Shown: positions 25,245 to 35,699, counted from the stretch's first letter. The stretch is DNA of 64,000 nt from Polymorphum gilvum SL003B-26A1 (GCF_000192745.1 NC_015259.1:310001-374000), one strand, 5' to 3'. Made by a program: numbers and translations. Notes: generated by a model not told the origin, from the letters alone.

Positions 25245-26075
25245 TCAGCGCGCGGCCTGGTCGCGCTCGTTGTCCGACAGCCGCAGCTTGGAGGCCTCGA
25301 CCACGAGTTGGCCGGTCCTGGTCGGAATGGTGATGCGGTAGGGCACAAGCACGTCCTTGCGGCCCATCGGCGCGAACCATGCTTCCATGTCCGAACTGGC
25401 CATGTGCTTGACGGAGTCCGTCGACGGGCGGTGACCGGCGACAGGGATCCATTTGGCGCTGCAGACGACCACCGGGCCGTCGTAACCGCGCCCGGACACC
25501 TCGCGGGTCTCCTTGAAGCTGAGCTGGATGTCGAAGCGGGTCCAGCCGTCGAAGACCGGAAGCTTGCGCTTGCAGGCGGCGGGACCGAGGCCGTCCTTGC
25601 CGACGCTGACCGGAACCAGCGCGGCGCTGAGCGGGTCCATGGCGTTTTGGCGATGCTGCTTCGTGACCTCGATACGCTCCTTGTTCGGCTTGAACTGCGG
25701 CGCCACGTCGGCGCTGCGGATGTGGCCGGAGCCCTGGGTCAGCGAGACGTAGAAGTCGCGGTTGGCTGCGCGCGACGCCATGGTGTACCTGGACGGCATG
25801 ACCTTCGAACCGACCAGCCAGCCGGCGGCCTCGGCGCCGCCCTTGCCAGTGGAGAACAGGGTGCCGATGCCGGCCGGTTCAAGCCCGACCTTGGCGGAAT
25901 AAGCGTTGCCTTGAAGGACCAGCGACAACGTGCCACGGCCGATGGTCAGGCCGGCGACGGTGATGTCGTAGAGTCCACCGATGCGGTTCGTCTGCGCCTC
26001 GGCAGTTCCGGCCAGCAGGGTAAATGCAATGGCGGGCACGGCAAACAGCCGCCGCTTGGACCTGAAACCAGACAC
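25245..26075 (-). CDS. Secreted DUF3108 protein
   Basis: This 276-residue exported protein has a signal peptide (about 1-27, ending TAEA). It continues as a beta-rich domain of the DUF3108 type (GLYDITVAGLTIGRGTL and VPYRITIPTRTGQLVVEA). The function is unknown and a periplasmic lipid- or ligand-binding role is only a guess. The start is a GTG at 26075 with AGGAGG seven bases upstream. Confidence 0.78.
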   Translation of the reverse strand: MSGFRSKRRLFAVPAIAFTLLAGTAEAQTNRIGGLYDITVAGLTIGRGTLSLVLQGNAYSAKVGLEPAGIGTLFSTGKGGAEAAGWLVGSKVMPSRYTMASRAANRDFYVSLTQGSGHIRSADVAPQFKPNKERIEVTKQHRQNAMDPLSAALVPVSVGKDGLGPAACKRKLPVFDGWTRFDIQLSFKETREVSGRGYDGPVVVCSAKWIPVAGHRPSTDSVKHMASSDMEAWFAPMGRKDVLVPYRITIPTRTGQLVVEASKLRLSDNERDQAAR

Positions 26076-26394
26076 CTGAAAACCTCCTGGGAGCCGAACT
26101 TGCTACGCTGCCCCGTGCCCCTGTCGGTGCCCATGCACACCGCGGCCACTGCGCTGGATTGTCGGGTGTCATGGTAACCGCCAAGTTAACGATACCCGAT
26201 CGGAGCCTTCGAAAACAGCGAATCTGCCTTGTGGGCCGGCGAAGCCTTGACGGTGGCGCGGCGGATCATTATAGGGAGGCGACTTTTCCGAACAAAGCCG
26301 GTCATGATGTCGCCGGGCCTTGCGGTCCGCTCCAGAGCCGGTTGCAACCGTACCGGGCCCATCGCGTCCCGGCCAGAACTAAAAGGGTGATCCC
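26076..26394. other. Divergent intergenic region containing the rpmB promoter
   Basis: These 319 bases separate the divergent DUF3108 and rpmB genes. The only feature I can support is the promoter-like pair at 26247-26275. No RNA gene or small ORF with a good ribosome-binding site is evident. Confidence 0.5.
26247..26275 (+). promoter_or_regulatory. Candidate sigma-70 promoter of rpmB
   Basis: TTGACG (26247-26252) and TATAGG (26270-26275) are spaced by 17 bases, about 120 bases before the rpmB ATG. The hexamers match housekeeping promoters of alphaproteobacteria well. Confidence 0.5.
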
Positions 26395-26685
26395 ATGGCG
26401 CGCCGCTGCGAGCTTACCGGCAAGGACGTGATGTCCGGAAACAACGTTTCCCATGCCAACAACAAGACCCGTCGCCGGTTCCTGCCGAACCTGTGCAACG
26501 TGTCGCTGATCAGCGACGCGCTGGGCGAGACCTACAAGCTGCGCATCAGCGCCCATGCGCTGCGCTCGGTCGAGCACCGCGGCGGTTTGGACGCGTTTCT
26601 GCTCAAGGCGTCCGACACCGAACTGTCCAACAAGGCGCGGCTGATCAAGGCCGAGGTGAAGCGTCGCCAGGCCGACGCCGCCTGA
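26395..26685 (+). CDS. rpmB: 50S ribosomal protein L28
   Basis: The 96-residue basic protein begins [10 protein letters not shown], followed by [18 protein letters not shown], both diagnostic of L28. It is part of the large ribosomal subunit. Cys5 is retained, but the zinc ribbon of four-Cys L28 paralogues is absent. The yhhQ gene follows after 22 bases and is probably cotranscribed. Confidence 0.97.
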   Translation: MARRCELTGKDVMSGNNVSHANNKTRRRFLPNLCNVSLISDALGETYKLRISAHALRSVEHRGGLDAFLLKASDTELSNKARLIKAEVKRRQADAA

Positions 26686-26707
26686 GGGCGATCCCAAGGG
26701 ACAAATC

Positions 26708-27361
26708 ATGACCGCGACCCGGAGAATCTCCGTGGGCCAACTCGCCATCGCAGTCGCTGCGATGGCGATTGTCGTTGTGGCCTCCAATTTCCTCGTGCAG
26801 TTCCCGGTTCCCGGCAGCCTCGGCCCGGTCAGCCTGACCGATTTGCTGACCTTCGGCGCCTTTACCTATCCGGCAGCGTTCCTGGTCACCGACCTGACCA
26901 ACCGGCGGTTCGGTCCGGCGGCGGCGCGGCGTGTGGTCGTCGCCGGATTTGTGCTGGCGGTGGCGCTGTCGGTATGGTTGGCGACACCGCGTATCGCGAT
27001 CGCCTCGGGCACCGCCTTCCTGGTCGCCCAGATGCTCGACGTGACCGTTTTCGATCGCCTGCGCCGCGCGGCTTGGTGGAAGGCGCCGTTCGTGTCGTCG
27101 CTGCTCGGTTCGGTGATCGACACGCTGCTGTTCTTCTCGCTCGCCTTTTCGGCGGCGGCTGCCGGAGTGCTCGGCTTCGACGATGCCTTTGCGGTCGAGG
27201 CTGCACCGCTACTCGGCGCCTTCGCACCGGAGGTGCCGCGCTGGATATCCTGGGCGCTGGGCGACTTCTGCGTCAAGATCCTGGTCGCGACGGCGCTGCT
27301 CGCACCCTACCGCGTGTTGCTCGCCGTGGTGCGGTCGATGCCGGAGAAGGCGCCGGCCTGA
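26708..27361 (+). CDS. yhhQ: Queuosine precursor transporter
   Basis: This 217-residue integral membrane protein of the YhhQ/VUT family has about six transmembrane helices. It shows the family motifs TYPAAFLVTDLTNRRFG and FLVAQMLDVTVFDRLRR, with WWKAPFVSSLLGSVIDTLLFF near residue 120. YhhQ imports preQ0/preQ1 for queuosine modification of tRNA. A strong terminator follows at 27407. Confidence 0.88.
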   Translation: MTATRRISVGQLAIAVAAMAIVVVASNFLVQFPVPGSLGPVSLTDLLTFGAFTYPAAFLVTDLTNRRFGPAAARRVVVAGFVLAVALSVWLATPRIAIASGTAFLVAQMLDVTVFDRLRRAAWWKAPFVSSLLGSVIDTLLFFSLAFSAAAAGVLGFDDAFAVEAAPLLGAFAPEVPRWISWALGDFCVKILVATALLAPYRVLLAVVRSMPEKAPA

Positions 27362-27406
27362 TCGGTCGTTCCGCATATCGATCGACAATCATCGACACCT
27401 ATCGAC

Positions 27407-27434
27407 AAGGCGCCTGGCCCGCAGGCGCCTTTTT
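27407..27434 (+). terminator. Rho-independent terminator after yhhQ
   Basis: A perfect 10-bp stem, AAGGCGCCTG/CAGGCGCCTT with loop GCCCG (27407-27431), runs into a five-T tract. It ends the rpmB-yhhQ unit and abuts the stop codon of the convergent gene at 27434. Confidence 0.85.
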
Positions 27435-28471
27435 CATTGCTCCAGACGGAAGCGGAGCAGCAGGGTCCGCTGCAGGATCGAGCGGTTATCATCGGATATG
27501 AGCGTCAGGACCGTGCGTCCCTCGGCGTCCTGATGGACGGCGAGCCCTTCCATGTTGTCGATCTGGTGGCCGTGCCCGGCCTCCATCACCACGGTGCCGA
27601 CGAGGCGGGCGCCGGGGCGGATCTCGGTGGCGGCGAAGCGGCGCAGACGCATGCCGACCCAGTCGCGCAGGTTGAAGCGGCGCTCCAGCAGCAGCAGGTC
27701 GCCGTCGGGCAGGAAGGCGGCGTCGGTGGCGTCGTAACGGTCGGAGCGCGCGACGGTAAAGCTTCCGGGCGTCGGGCCGCCCAGGATGAACCCCGGCAGG
27801 TCGTGGCTGTCGCTGGCCCCCCGTTCGGCGATAGCGATAAGCGCGCCGGCGAGCGGTGAGTCCTCGGGCGCGGCGGCGAGCGCCTCCATACCCTTGGTGC
27901 CGCGCAGGTCGCGGATGCCGTCGGGCGTGGCGACGTCGCCGAGCATCGGCTCGGTGCCGGAGGCGAGCGGCCAGGGATAGCGGTAGATGCGGTTGACCCG
28001 TTCGACGGAGACGTAGAGGACGGGCCGGCCGGCTTCGGTGCCCAGCGTCAGTGCCTCGGTGTCGTTGGCCCAGCCGTCGCGCAGGCGCCGGCCGGCCTCG
28101 TCGATCATCGGTGCGTAGCGCATGTCGCGCAGGCTGAGGGGGGTACCGTCGGCGTCCTGCTCGACGGTCGCGGCGACCCACAGGCCGTTATCCGTTGCGG
28201 CGAGCAGGCGGGTACCGCTGTCGAGCGACACGAGGCCCGACAGGCCGCCGATGTCGCGGTTGGCGGCAGCAATCTCCAGACCGCCGAGGTATGTGAGCGC
28301 GCCGAAGCGGATGGCGTCACTGCCGGTCGCGAAGCGCTCGATCGGGCGGATGGCCGCCGTGACTGGCTTCGCGTCCGACAGGAGCTCCTGCGCCGGCGCG
28401 GCAACCGGTCCGGCGGCCAGCAGAAGACCGACGAGTGCCAGGACTTTTCGCGCGCGGCCGGGCGCGCTCAT
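27434..28471 (-). CDS. Exported phytase-like/esterase-like beta-propeller protein
   Basis: This 345-residue protein has a signal peptide (about 1-28) and resembles the 'esterase-like activity of phytase' family. [34 protein letters not shown] and [13 protein letters not shown] are propeller-strand signatures. The substrate is unknown. It overlaps cobT by four bases (ATGA), so it belongs to the cobS-cobT transcription unit, although its link to cobalamin synthesis is unclear. Confidence 0.78.
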   Translation of the reverse strand: MSAPGRARKVLALVGLLLAAGPVAAPAQELLSDAKPVTAAIRPIERFATGSDAIRFGALTYLGGLEIAAANRDIGGLSGLVSLDSGTRLLAATDNGLWVAATVEQDADGTPLSLRDMRYAPMIDEAGRRLRDGWANDTEALTLGTEAGRPVLYVSVERVNRIYRYPWPLASGTEPMLGDVATPDGIRDLRGTKGMEALAAAPEDSPLAGALIAIAERGASDSHDLPGFILGGPTPGSFTVARSDRYDATDAAFLPDGDLLLLERRFNLRDWVGMRLRRFAATEIRPGARLVGTVVMEAGHGHQIDNMEGLAVHQDAEGRTVLTLISDDNRSILQRTLLLRFRLEQ

Positions 28472-30372
28472 GCGTGCCGACGCCGGTGGCGCGGCTGCGG
28501 TTGCTGTTGCTGCACGGTGTCGTCGAACAGGTCGGCGAGCTGGTCGGTCATGGCGCCGGCGAGTTCCTCCGCGTCGACGATGGTCACCGCGCGGCGGTAG
28601 TAGCGGGTGACGTCGTGACCGATGCCGATGGCGATCAGTTCCACCGGCGAGCGGGTCTCGATCTCTTCGATGACGAAACGCAGGTGACGTTCCAGGTAGT
28701 TGCCCGGGTTGACGGAGAGCGTGCAGTCATCGACCGGTGCACCGTCGGAGATCATCATCAGGATGCGGCGGTTCTCGGGGCGCGCCAGCAGGCGGCTGTG
28801 CGCCCAGGCGAGCGCCTCGCCGTCGATGTTCTCCTTCAGCAGGCCCTCGCGCATCATCAGGCCGAGGTTGCGGCGCGAGCGCCGCCACGGCGCGTCGGCG
28901 GCCTTGTAGATGATGTGGCGCAGGTCGTTGAGGCGACCCGGCTGGGCCGGCTTGCCGGCGGCGAGCCATGCCTCGCGCGACTGGCCGCCCTTCCAGGCCT
29001 TGGTGGTGAAGCCGAGGATCTCGACCTTGACGCCGCAGCGCTCCAGGGTGCGGGCGAGGATGTCGGCGCAGGTGGCGGCGACGGTGATCGGCCGGCCGCG
29101 CATGGAGCCGGAATTGTCCAGCAGCAGGGTGACCACCGTGTCGCGGAAGGTGGTGTCGCGCTCCTGCTTGAAGGCGAGCGGCTGCATCGGATCGGTGACG
29201 GCGCGGGTCAGGCGCGCGGTGTCGAGGATGCCTTCCTCCAGATCGAAGTCCCAGGAGCGGTTCTGCTGCGCCATCAACTTGCGCTGCAGGCGGTTGGCGA
29301 GGCGCGCGACGGCGCCCTGCAGATGGGTCAGCTGCTTGTCGAGGAAGCCGCGCAGCCGGTCGAGTTCGTCGGCGTCGCACAGGTCCTCGGCAGTCACTGT
29401 CTCGTCGAAGCCGGTGGTGAACACCTTGTAGTCGGAGACCGGCCGGTTGGAGAACGGCGCATCGCGGCGCTGGCTCTCTCCCGGCTGCTCCTCGTCCAGC
29501 TCCATGTCCTGCTCGTCCATGTCGACCATGTCGCTGTCGGCCGCCTCGGTCTCGCCGGCCTCCTGCTCCTCGCCCGACATCTCCATTTCCTGGGGGGCGG
29601 CCTCCTGCTCGCCGGCCTGCTCCTCGCCCTCGGCGCTGGTCTCCGCGTCCTCGTTGCGGCCGGCGTCGTCACTTTCCTCCGGCTCGTCGGACTGGTCCTG
29701 CTCGTCGCCATAGTCCTCGGCCATCTCCAGGGCGGCGAGGACGTGGCGCAACTGGCTGGCGAAGGCGCTCTGATCGTCGAGGCGGGTGACGAGCCGGTCG
29801 AGATCGGTGCCTGCCTTCTGCTCGATCCATTCGCGCCACAGATTGACCAGACGCTCGGCGCTCGGCGGCGGCGGCGCGCCGGTCAGCCGTTCGCGTATCA
29901 TCAGCGACAGCGCGTCCTGCAGCGGGGCTTCCTCGCGGCTGGCAATGTCGGCACTGCCGGCGCGCAGATAGCGGTCCTCCAGCATGGCGGCGAGGTTGCC
30001 GGCGACGCCCTGCATGCGTGTCGCGCCGACCGCTTCGCAGCGCGTCTGCTCGACCGCCTCGAAGATCGCGCGGGCGTCCGGTCCCTTGGGCAGGTTGCGC
30101 CTATGGACGGCGCCGTCATGGCAGGCCAGACGCAGGGCGATCGAATCGGACAGGCCGCGGGTGACGGCGATGTCGCGCTCGGAGATCTTGCGCGGCGGCT
30201 CGGGAAGACGGGCGGTGTTGCCGGAGAGGCCGGGCCGGTCGGCGGAGAACACGACCTCCAACTCGGGATCGCCGGCGATCGCCCGCATCGTTCCGGTCAC
30301 CACCCGCTTGAACGGCTCGGTCGGCGACTGTGCGCGGCCGCCCGGATTGCTGTTGCTGCCCGACCCTGCCAT
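28468..30372 (-). CDS. cobT: Cobaltochelatase subunit CobT
   Basis: CobT is the large AAA+-partner subunit of the aerobic CobNST cobaltochelatase, which inserts Co2+ into hydrogenobyrinate diamide. The 634-residue protein has an N-terminal helical domain and a highly acidic linker (about 230-320, Glu/Asp/Gln-rich). Its C-terminal VWA domain has the MIDAS motif DNSGSM (419-424). It follows cobS by six bases. CobN is not in the window. The neighbourhood also has a B12-dependent mutase at 43.5 kb. Confidence 0.95.
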   Translation of the reverse strand: MAGSGSNSNPGGRAQSPTEPFKRVVTGTMRAIAGDPELEVVFSADRPGLSGNTARLPEPPRKISERDIAVTRGLSDSIALRLACHDGAVHRRNLPKGPDARAIFEAVEQTRCEAVGATRMQGVAGNLAAMLEDRYLRAGSADIASREEAPLQDALSLMIRERLTGAPPPPSAERLVNLWREWIEQKAGTDLDRLVTRLDDQSAFASQLRHVLAALEMAEDYGDEQDQSDEPEESDDAGRNEDAETSAEGEEQAGEQEAAPQEMEMSGEEQEAGETEAADSDMVDMDEQDMELDEEQPGESQRRDAPFSNRPVSDYKVFTTGFDETVTAEDLCDADELDRLRGFLDKQLTHLQGAVARLANRLQRKLMAQQNRSWDFDLEEGILDTARLTRAVTDPMQPLAFKQERDTTFRDTVVTLLLDNSGSMRGRPITVAATCADILARTLERCGVKVEILGFTTKAWKGGQSREAWLAAGKPAQPGRLNDLRHIIYKAADAPWRRSRRNLGLMMREGLLKENIDGEALAWAHSRLLARPENRRILMMISDGAPVDDCTLSVNPGNYLERHLRFVIEEIETRSPVELIAIGIGHDVTRYYRRAVTIVDAEELAGAMTDQLADLFDDTVQQQQPQPRHRRRHA

Positions 30373-30378
30373 GGCGTG

Positions 30379-31365
30379 TCAGCTCATCACCACGTTGACC
30401 ACGGACTCCGGCAGGTCCTCGCCGAAGCAGCGCTGGTAGAACTCGGACACGAGGCCCTGCTCGGTGTCGTCGCACTTGTTGAGGAAGGTCAGACGGAACG
30501 CGAAGCCTACGTCGCCGAAGATCTCGGCATTCTCGGCCCAGGTGATGACCGTGCGCGGGCTCATCACCGTCGACAGGTCGCCGTTGATGAAGGCGTTGCG
30601 GGTCATGTCGGCAAGGCGGACCATCTTGGAGACGGTCGCGCGGCCTTCCGCACCCTGGAAGTGCTTGGCCTTGGCCAGCACGATCTCGACCTCGTTGTCA
30701 TGCGGCAGGTAGTTCAGCGTGGTGACGATCGACCAGCGGTCCATCTGGGCCTGGTTGATCTGCTGGGTGCCGTGGTAGAGGCCCGAGGTATCGCCGAGGC
30801 CGATGGTGTTGGCGGTGGCGAACAGGCGGAAATAGGGATGCGGACGGATGACCCGGCTCTGGTCGAGCAGGGTGAGACGGCCGGAAGATTCCAGAACGCG
30901 CTGGATGACGAACATCACATCCGGGCGACCGGCGTCGTATTCGTCGAACACCAGAGCGACGTTGTGCTGGTAGGCCCAGGGCAAGATGCCATCCTTGAAC
31001 TCGGTCACCTGCTGGCCGTCGCGGATGACGATGGCGTCCTTGCCGATCAGGTCGATGCGCGAGATGTGGCTGTCGAGGTTGACGCGGATACAAGGCCAGT
31101 TCAGCCGCGCTGCCACCTGTTCGATGTGGGTCGACTTGCCGGTGCCGTGATAGCCGGTCACCATGACCCGGCGGTTCTTGGCGAAGCCGGCCAGGATGGC
31201 CAGGGTCGTCACCCGGTCGAACAGGTAGTCCGGGTCGAGGTCGGGCACGTGCTCGCTCGGGGTCGAATAGGCCGGCACCTTGAGGTCGGTCTTGAAGCCG
31301 AACACTTGTTCGACGGAAATTTCGGTATCGGGCGTGGTTTCGGCCACGGTCTTGGTTTCAGTCAT
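30379..31365 (-). CDS. cobS: Cobaltochelatase subunit CobS (AAA+ ATPase)
   Basis: The 328-residue MoxR-like AAA+ ATPase has Walker A GYHGTGKS (71-78), Walker B LVFDE (138-142) and sensor region [11 protein letters not shown]. It forms the ring that drives cobalt insertion together with CobT and CobN. The N-terminal part [21 protein letters not shown] is diagnostic of CobS. It is first in the cobS-cobT-phytase-like unit. Confidence 0.96.
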   Translation of the reverse strand: MTETKTVAETTPDTEISVEQVFGFKTDLKVPAYSTPSEHVPDLDPDYLFDRVTTLAILAGFAKNRRVMVTGYHGTGKSTHIEQVAARLNWPCIRVNLDSHISRIDLIGKDAIVIRDGQQVTEFKDGILPWAYQHNVALVFDEYDAGRPDVMFVIQRVLESSGRLTLLDQSRVIRPHPYFRLFATANTIGLGDTSGLYHGTQQINQAQMDRWSIVTTLNYLPHDNEVEIVLAKAKHFQGAEGRATVSKMVRLADMTRNAFINGDLSTVMSPRTVITWAENAEIFGDVGFAFRLTFLNKCDDTEQGLVSEFYQRCFGEDLPESVVNVVMS

Positions 31366-31432
31366 CGGTCCTCCGCTGCCTCGGCCGGGCCGGGGTCAGG
31401 GTCGTTGGGAAGAAGCCTGCGGGAGTTGCAGA

Positions 31433-32023
31433 CTAGCAGAAGCCGGCCTTCTTCAGGACGGTGTAGGCCTGAATGATCTGCCGCAGGCGATCCTCGGACG
31501 AGCGATCACCGCCGTTGGCATCCGGATGATGCAATTTCACCAGTTCCTTATAACGCGCCTTGATCTCGTCGCCACGCGCTCTTTCGGGAAGATTGAGCAC
31601 ATCAAACGACCGCTTTTCAAGCGCCAGCAGCTTGGGAGCGCGCGGTTGCGGCGATTCGGCCGACCGGTAGTAGCTGCGGGCCCGTCCGGTCGCGCGCGGG
31701 TCGTGGCCGTCGGGGCCCTCCGCCGCCTGCCGGTTGACGCCCATCTTCCAGGTCGGCCGGTGGCCGGTCAGTGAATCCTTCTGGTAGCTGCGCACCGCAT
31801 CGTCGTTCATGCCGGCAAAATAGTTGTAGGACTTGTTGTAGTCCCGAACGTGGTCGATGCAGAAATTGAAATACTGCCCCTCGTGATCGCGCCCCTTGGG
31901 CGCACGGTGCGTGCCCGGCCGGGTGCAGCCGGGGTGTTCGCAGGCGGGGTGCAGGTCCTCCTCGAGCCGATCCCTGTCGGGTTTCACCCGGATCCGGTCG
32001 AAGATCTTTGAATCCAGTTTCAT
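31433..32023 (-). CDS. DnaJ-domain protein with N-terminal Cys/His motif
   Basis: This 196-residue protein carries a C-terminal J domain (about 138-196) with HPD at 166-168 (KLHHPDANGG), so it can stimulate a DnaK-type ATPase. The N-terminal part has C28, C33, C55 and H58, which could bind zinc, and a conserved FCIDHVRDYNKSYNYFAGM segment. This architecture is common in Hyphomicrobiales next to cobS and bolA, but its client is not known. Start at ATG 32023. The longer frame has no family support. Confidence 0.85.
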   Translation of the reverse strand: MKLDSKIFDRIRVKPDRDRLEEDLHPACEHPGCTRPGTHRAPKGRDHEGQYFNFCIDHVRDYNKSYNYFAGMNDDAVRSYQKDSLTGHRPTWKMGVNRQAAEGPDGHDPRATGRARSYYRSAESPQPRAPKLLALEKRSFDVLNLPERARGDEIKARYKELVKLHHPDANGGDRSSEDRLRQIIQAYTVLKKAGFC

Positions 32024-32175
32024 GGCGGCGATTATGGAGAGGGCGTTGGGTGGGAACAAGGTTCCCAGGCGGCCGAATTGTGTACGCTGTGGGGAAAAGA
32101 CGCCGGCCTGTTCGCGCGTCCCTGCGTCGTCCATGTCCTCTTGACGCAGGCGGGCAGCGCGCTCACAACAATCAC

Positions 32176-32469
32176 ATGAGGATGAAAGACAGCATCACCG
32201 CCAAGCTGACGGAGACCTTTTCTCCGGTTGAGCTTGATGTAGTCGACGAATCGGACCGCCACAAGGGCCACGGCGGATGGCGCGAGGGCGGCGAGACGCA
32301 TTTTCGCGTCCGCATCGTGACGGCGGCCTTTGCCGGCATGAGCCGGCTGGCCCGGCACCGGGCCGTGAACGAGGCGCTGGCGGCAGAGCTTGTCGGCGGT
32401 GTTCACGCGCTGGCGATCGAGGCGCGGGCGCCCGACGAGCCGGATCCGCGGGCGGGTCGGACGACCTGA
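32176..32469 (+). CDS. bolA: BolA-family protein
   Basis: The 97-residue protein shows the BolA fold, with DESDRHKGHGGW, ETHFRVRIV, F-AGMSRLARHRAVNEAL and a conserved His. BolA proteins work with monothiol glutaredoxins in iron homeostasis and can bind DNA. The ATG at 32176 and the ATG two codons later are both possible. It is divergent from the DnaJ-like gene and convergent with the CNNM gene. Confidence 0.9.
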   Translation: MRMKDSITAKLTETFSPVELDVVDESDRHKGHGGWREGGETHFRVRIVTAAFAGMSRLARHRAVNEALAAELVGGVHALAIEARAPDEPDPRAGRTT

Positions 32470-32482
32470 ACGCGCGGTCGGT

Positions 32483-33796
32483 CTACGCGCGCACCGGACG
32501 TGTGGCGGAGGGCAGCAGCAGCTGCTTTGAATCCAGCGGCACGATGCGCAGCCGCGTGAGGCGGTTCTTTTCCCGCCGCAGCACGGTGAAGCGGAAACCG
32601 TGGAAGGTGAAGATCTGACGCTCGTCGGGGATCATGCGCGCTTCGTGGATGACCAGGCCGGCGATGGTGGTTGCCTCGTCGTCCGGCAGCTTCCAGTCGG
32701 TCGCGCGGTTGAGGTCGCGGATCGGCACGGAGCCGTCGACAATCACCGAACCGTCCGGCTGCGGGCGGACGCCGGAAATCTCGACATCGTGCTCGTCGGC
32801 GATCTCGCCGACGATTTCTTCCAGGATGTCCTCCAGGGTGACGAGGCCTCTCACCTCGCCGTATTCGTCGATGACGAGGGCGAAGTGCGACTTGCGCTTG
32901 AGGAAGGCGTTGAGCTGGTCCTGCAGACTGGTGGTGTCGGGCACGAACCAGGGCTGGCTGGCGATCTTCAGCACGTCGATCTTGTCGACATCGCCGCCGG
33001 CGGCCTTGAGCGCGCGCAGCAGGTCCTTGGCGTGCAGGACGCCGACGAAGTTGTCGCTCTCGCCACGCCACAGCGGCATGCGGGTGTAGGGCGAGGCCAG
33101 CGCCGCATCGATCAGCTTGGAGATGTCCTCGTCGACGTTGAGGGCCATCATGTTGGTGCGGTGAACCATCACGTCGGAAACCTCGAGTTCGGCAAGGTCC
33201 AGAAGACCACCGAGCCGGTCCCGATCGGCCTTGACGAGGCCGCCCTCCAGGTGTTGCAGGTCTACGGCACCGCGCAGTTCCTCATGCGCGGAGAGGATCG
33301 AGGCATTGTCATCCACCCTGATGCCGAAGATGCGCATGATCAACCGAACCAGCACCTCGATGCCGATCACGACCGGGCCGAAGACGGCGACGACGACGCG
33401 CACCACCGGCGCGACGGCCAGGGCGAAGCGCTCCGGATTGGATATCGCCCAGGTCTTGGGCATGACTTCCGCCAGCACCACGACGAGTACCGTCATCACC
33501 AGCGTCGCGATGGCGACGCCGGCCTCGCCGAACAGGCTGAGGAAGACGCTGGTCGCCAGCGCCGAGGCGAAGATGTTGACGATGTTGTTGCCGAGCAGCA
33601 GGGCGCCGATCAGGCGTTCGCGTGCGGAGATCAGTCGTGAGACAAGCCCTGCGCGCTGGTCGCCGGCCTTCTCCAACTGGTGCATGCGGGCGCGCGAGGC
33701 GGCGGTCAGCGCCGTCTCGGATCCGGAAAAGAAGCCGGACAGCACGATCAGGAGCAGGATCGCGCCGATGGCGACCCAGATCGTCGATTCGATCAT
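32483..33796 (-). CDS. CNNM/CorB-type transporter with CBS pair
   Basis: The 437-residue protein has a DUF21/CNNM membrane domain (about 1-190, four helices, SGFFSGSETALTAASRARMHQLE). Two CBS domains follow (about 205-335) and then a CorC_HlyC domain. Such proteins export Mg2+ or Co2+ or regulate their transport, and were once called hemolysins. The ATG overlaps the aroB stop by four bases, so aroK, aroB and this gene form a tightly packed unit. Confidence 0.9.
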   Translation of the reverse strand: MIESTIWVAIGAILLLIVLSGFFSGSETALTAASRARMHQLEKAGDQRAGLVSRLISARERLIGALLLGNNIVNIFASALATSVFLSLFGEAGVAIATLVMTVLVVVLAEVMPKTWAISNPERFALAVAPVVRVVVAVFGPVVIGIEVLVRLIMRIFGIRVDDNASILSAHEELRGAVDLQHLEGGLVKADRDRLGGLLDLAELEVSDVMVHRTNMMALNVDEDISKLIDAALASPYTRMPLWRGESDNFVGVLHAKDLLRALKAAGGDVDKIDVLKIASQPWFVPDTTSLQDQLNAFLKRKSHFALVIDEYGEVRGLVTLEDILEEIVGEIADEHDVEISGVRPQPDGSVIVDGSVPIRDLNRATDWKLPDDEATTIAGLVIHEARMIPDERQIFTFHGFRFTVLRREKNRLTRLRIVPLDSKQLLLPSATRPVRA

Positions 33797-34929
33797 CGGG
33801 CAAGCTTCTCCTCGAGGAAGGCGCGCACGCCGGCCGCCTCGACACCCTTTTCCACGAAGGCGTCGCCGATGCCCCGGCTCAGGATGAAGGTCAGCGCGCC
33901 GCGGCTGACCTTCTTGTCCTGGGCGATGATGTCCATCAGCGTGTCCGCCGGCGGCATCTGGCCGGGAATCTGGTCGATGCGCGTCGGCAGGCCGACCTCG
34001 GTCAGATGGACGCGCACGCGCTCGACCACGTCGGCGCCGATGAGGCCGAGACGGGCGGAATATTCATGCGCCAGCATCATGCCGATGGCCACGCCCTCGC
34101 CGTGCACCAGGCGCTCGGTGGCATAGTCGACCGCCGATTCCAGCGCATGGCCGAAGGTGTGGCCGAGGTTGAGCAGGGCGCGCCGGCCCGATTCACGTTC
34201 GTCTTCGACGACCACGTCGGCCTTGGCCTGGCAGGAGCGGGCGATCGCCTCGTCACGTTCCGGGCCGCCAGCGAACACGGCGCGCCAGTTGGTCTCCAGC
34301 CAGGCGAAGAACCCGGCATCGCCGAGCAGGCCGTACTTGGCCACTTCCGCATAGCCGGCGCGGAAATCGCGCCCGGGCAGGGTGTCGAGCACGGCGGTGT
34401 CGGCGAGCACGAGCGTCGGCTGGTAGAAGGCACCGATCAGGTTCTTGCCGTGGCGCGAATTGATGCCGGTTTTGCCGCCGACCGAGCTGTCGACCTGGGC
34501 AAGCAGCGTGGTCGGGATCTGGACGAAGGCCATGCCGCGGCGGACGGAGGCCGCGACGAATCCGGCAAGGTCGCCGACCACGCCGCCGCCGAGGGCGACG
34601 AGCGCGTCGCCGCGCTCCATGCGGGCGGCGAGCACGGCGTCGCACAGGCGTTCGAACTGGGCGAAGCACTTGCTGGATTCGCCTGCCGGCACGGTGATTG
34701 CCGTATGGCCGATGTCCGCCGCGTCGAGGCTGGCGGCGAGCGCCGGCAGGTGGATGCCGGCAACGGTGTCGTCGGTGATGATGGCGACGCGCGCGCCGGG
34801 CAAACGGGCCGACAGGTGCTCGCCGGCCTGGTTCAGGACGCCGCGGCCGATGACGATGTCATAGGCCCGCGCGCCGAGTTCCACCCGCACGGTCGCGGGG
34901 GCTGCGGGTCGTTCAAGAAGCTGTTCCAT
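33793..34929 (-). CDS. aroB: 3-dehydroquinate synthase
   Basis: AroB makes 3-dehydroquinate, the second step of the shikimate pathway, using NAD and a divalent metal. The 378-residue protein shows GGGVVGDLAGFVAAS, IPTTLLAQVDSSVGGKTG and LNLGHTFGHALES, which include the NAD- and metal-binding residues. The ATG at 34929 overlaps the aroK 3' end by 17 bases. A longer frame upstream is unconserved. Confidence 0.95.
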   Translation of the reverse strand: MEQLLERPAAPATVRVELGARAYDIVIGRGVLNQAGEHLSARLPGARVAIITDDTVAGIHLPALAASLDAADIGHTAITVPAGESSKCFAQFERLCDAVLAARMERGDALVALGGGVVGDLAGFVAASVRRGMAFVQIPTTLLAQVDSSVGGKTGINSRHGKNLIGAFYQPTLVLADTAVLDTLPGRDFRAGYAEVAKYGLLGDAGFFAWLETNWRAVFAGGPERDEAIARSCQAKADVVVEDERESGRRALLNLGHTFGHALESAVDYATERLVHGEGVAIGMMLAHEYSARLGLIGADVVERVRVHLTEVGLPTRIDQIPGQMPPADTLMDIIAQDKKVSRGALTFILSRGIGDAFVEKGVEAAGVRAFLEEKLAR

Positions 34930-35587
34930 CGGACGTCTGTTCCTTCTGGCGCCGGGTTTCCGCGCAGAGGCGGGCCTCGAGCGCCGCGATGATGTCTTCC
35001 ATGACCATCTCGTGCGGCACGTCGCGCGACCACACCGCGATGTCGGCCAGGCCATAGACCGGTTCGCGCCTGGCCAACAACTCGCGCATCGTCGCCTCGG
35101 GGTCCGGTGTCTGCAGCAACGGGCGGGTCGGCCGCTTGCGCACCCGTGTCATGACCGTGTCGAGATCGGCGCGAAGCCAGACGGACACGCCGCGGCGGGC
35201 GATGGCCGCACGGGTCGCATCGCTCATATAGGCACCACCGCCAGTCGCGAGAACCTGTGGACCGTTACGCAGCAACCGGGCGATGACCTTTTCCTCGCCG
35301 CGCCGGAACTCGGTCTCGCCGTGAACGGCGAAGATCTCCGAGACAGTCATGTTGGCCGCCGTTTCGATCTCAGCGTCGGCGTCGACGAAGGGGATCGCCA
35401 GGCGCTGGGCGAGACGCCGGCCGACGCTGGACTTGCCGCAGCCCATGATGCCGACCAGCACGATCGAGCGCGTGCCGAGGGCCTCGACGAGGCGGGCGGC
35501 GCGCTTGTCCCGTTCCTGCGTGTCCGGTGCGGCAGAATTCACGCCTGCGGCCTCCCCGTCGTCCCTGTCATTGGCGCCTTTTAGCAT
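34913..35587 (-). CDS. aroK: Shikimate kinase
   Basis: This 224-residue P-loop kinase phosphorylates shikimate. GIMGCGKS (46-53) is the Walker A loop, DADAEIE the shikimate-binding Asp region, FRRGEEKV the substrate Arg, GGGAY the glycine-rich loop, and KRPTRPLL the lid. The first 40 residues are an extension not found in short AroK proteins, so a later start is possible. It is the first gene of aroK-aroB-CNNM. Confidence 0.93.
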   Translation of the reverse strand: MLKGANDRDDGEAAGVNSAAPDTQERDKRAARLVEALGTRSIVLVGIMGCGKSSVGRRLAQRLAIPFVDADAEIETAANMTVSEIFAVHGETEFRRGEEKVIARLLRNGPQVLATGGGAYMSDATRAAIARRGVSVWLRADLDTVMTRVRKRPTRPLLQTPDPEATMRELLARREPVYGLADIAVWSRDVPHEMVMEDIIAALEARLCAETRRQKEQTSDGTAS

Positions 35588-35699
35588 ATTCCGGCGAAAT
35601 GCAAGCCTCCGAGTGCAGCCGGGCGGGCGTCGGTGACTTGCGTCCGCACCGCTCCTGATCGAAAAAGAGCGGGCCAGCCATGCAGAGGATTCGGTTTCC

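Noticed and set aside
28435-31476. A plus-strand open frame of 1013 codons
   Set aside because: It is the antisense shadow of cobT and cobS, with no starts, domains or ribosome-binding site of its own.
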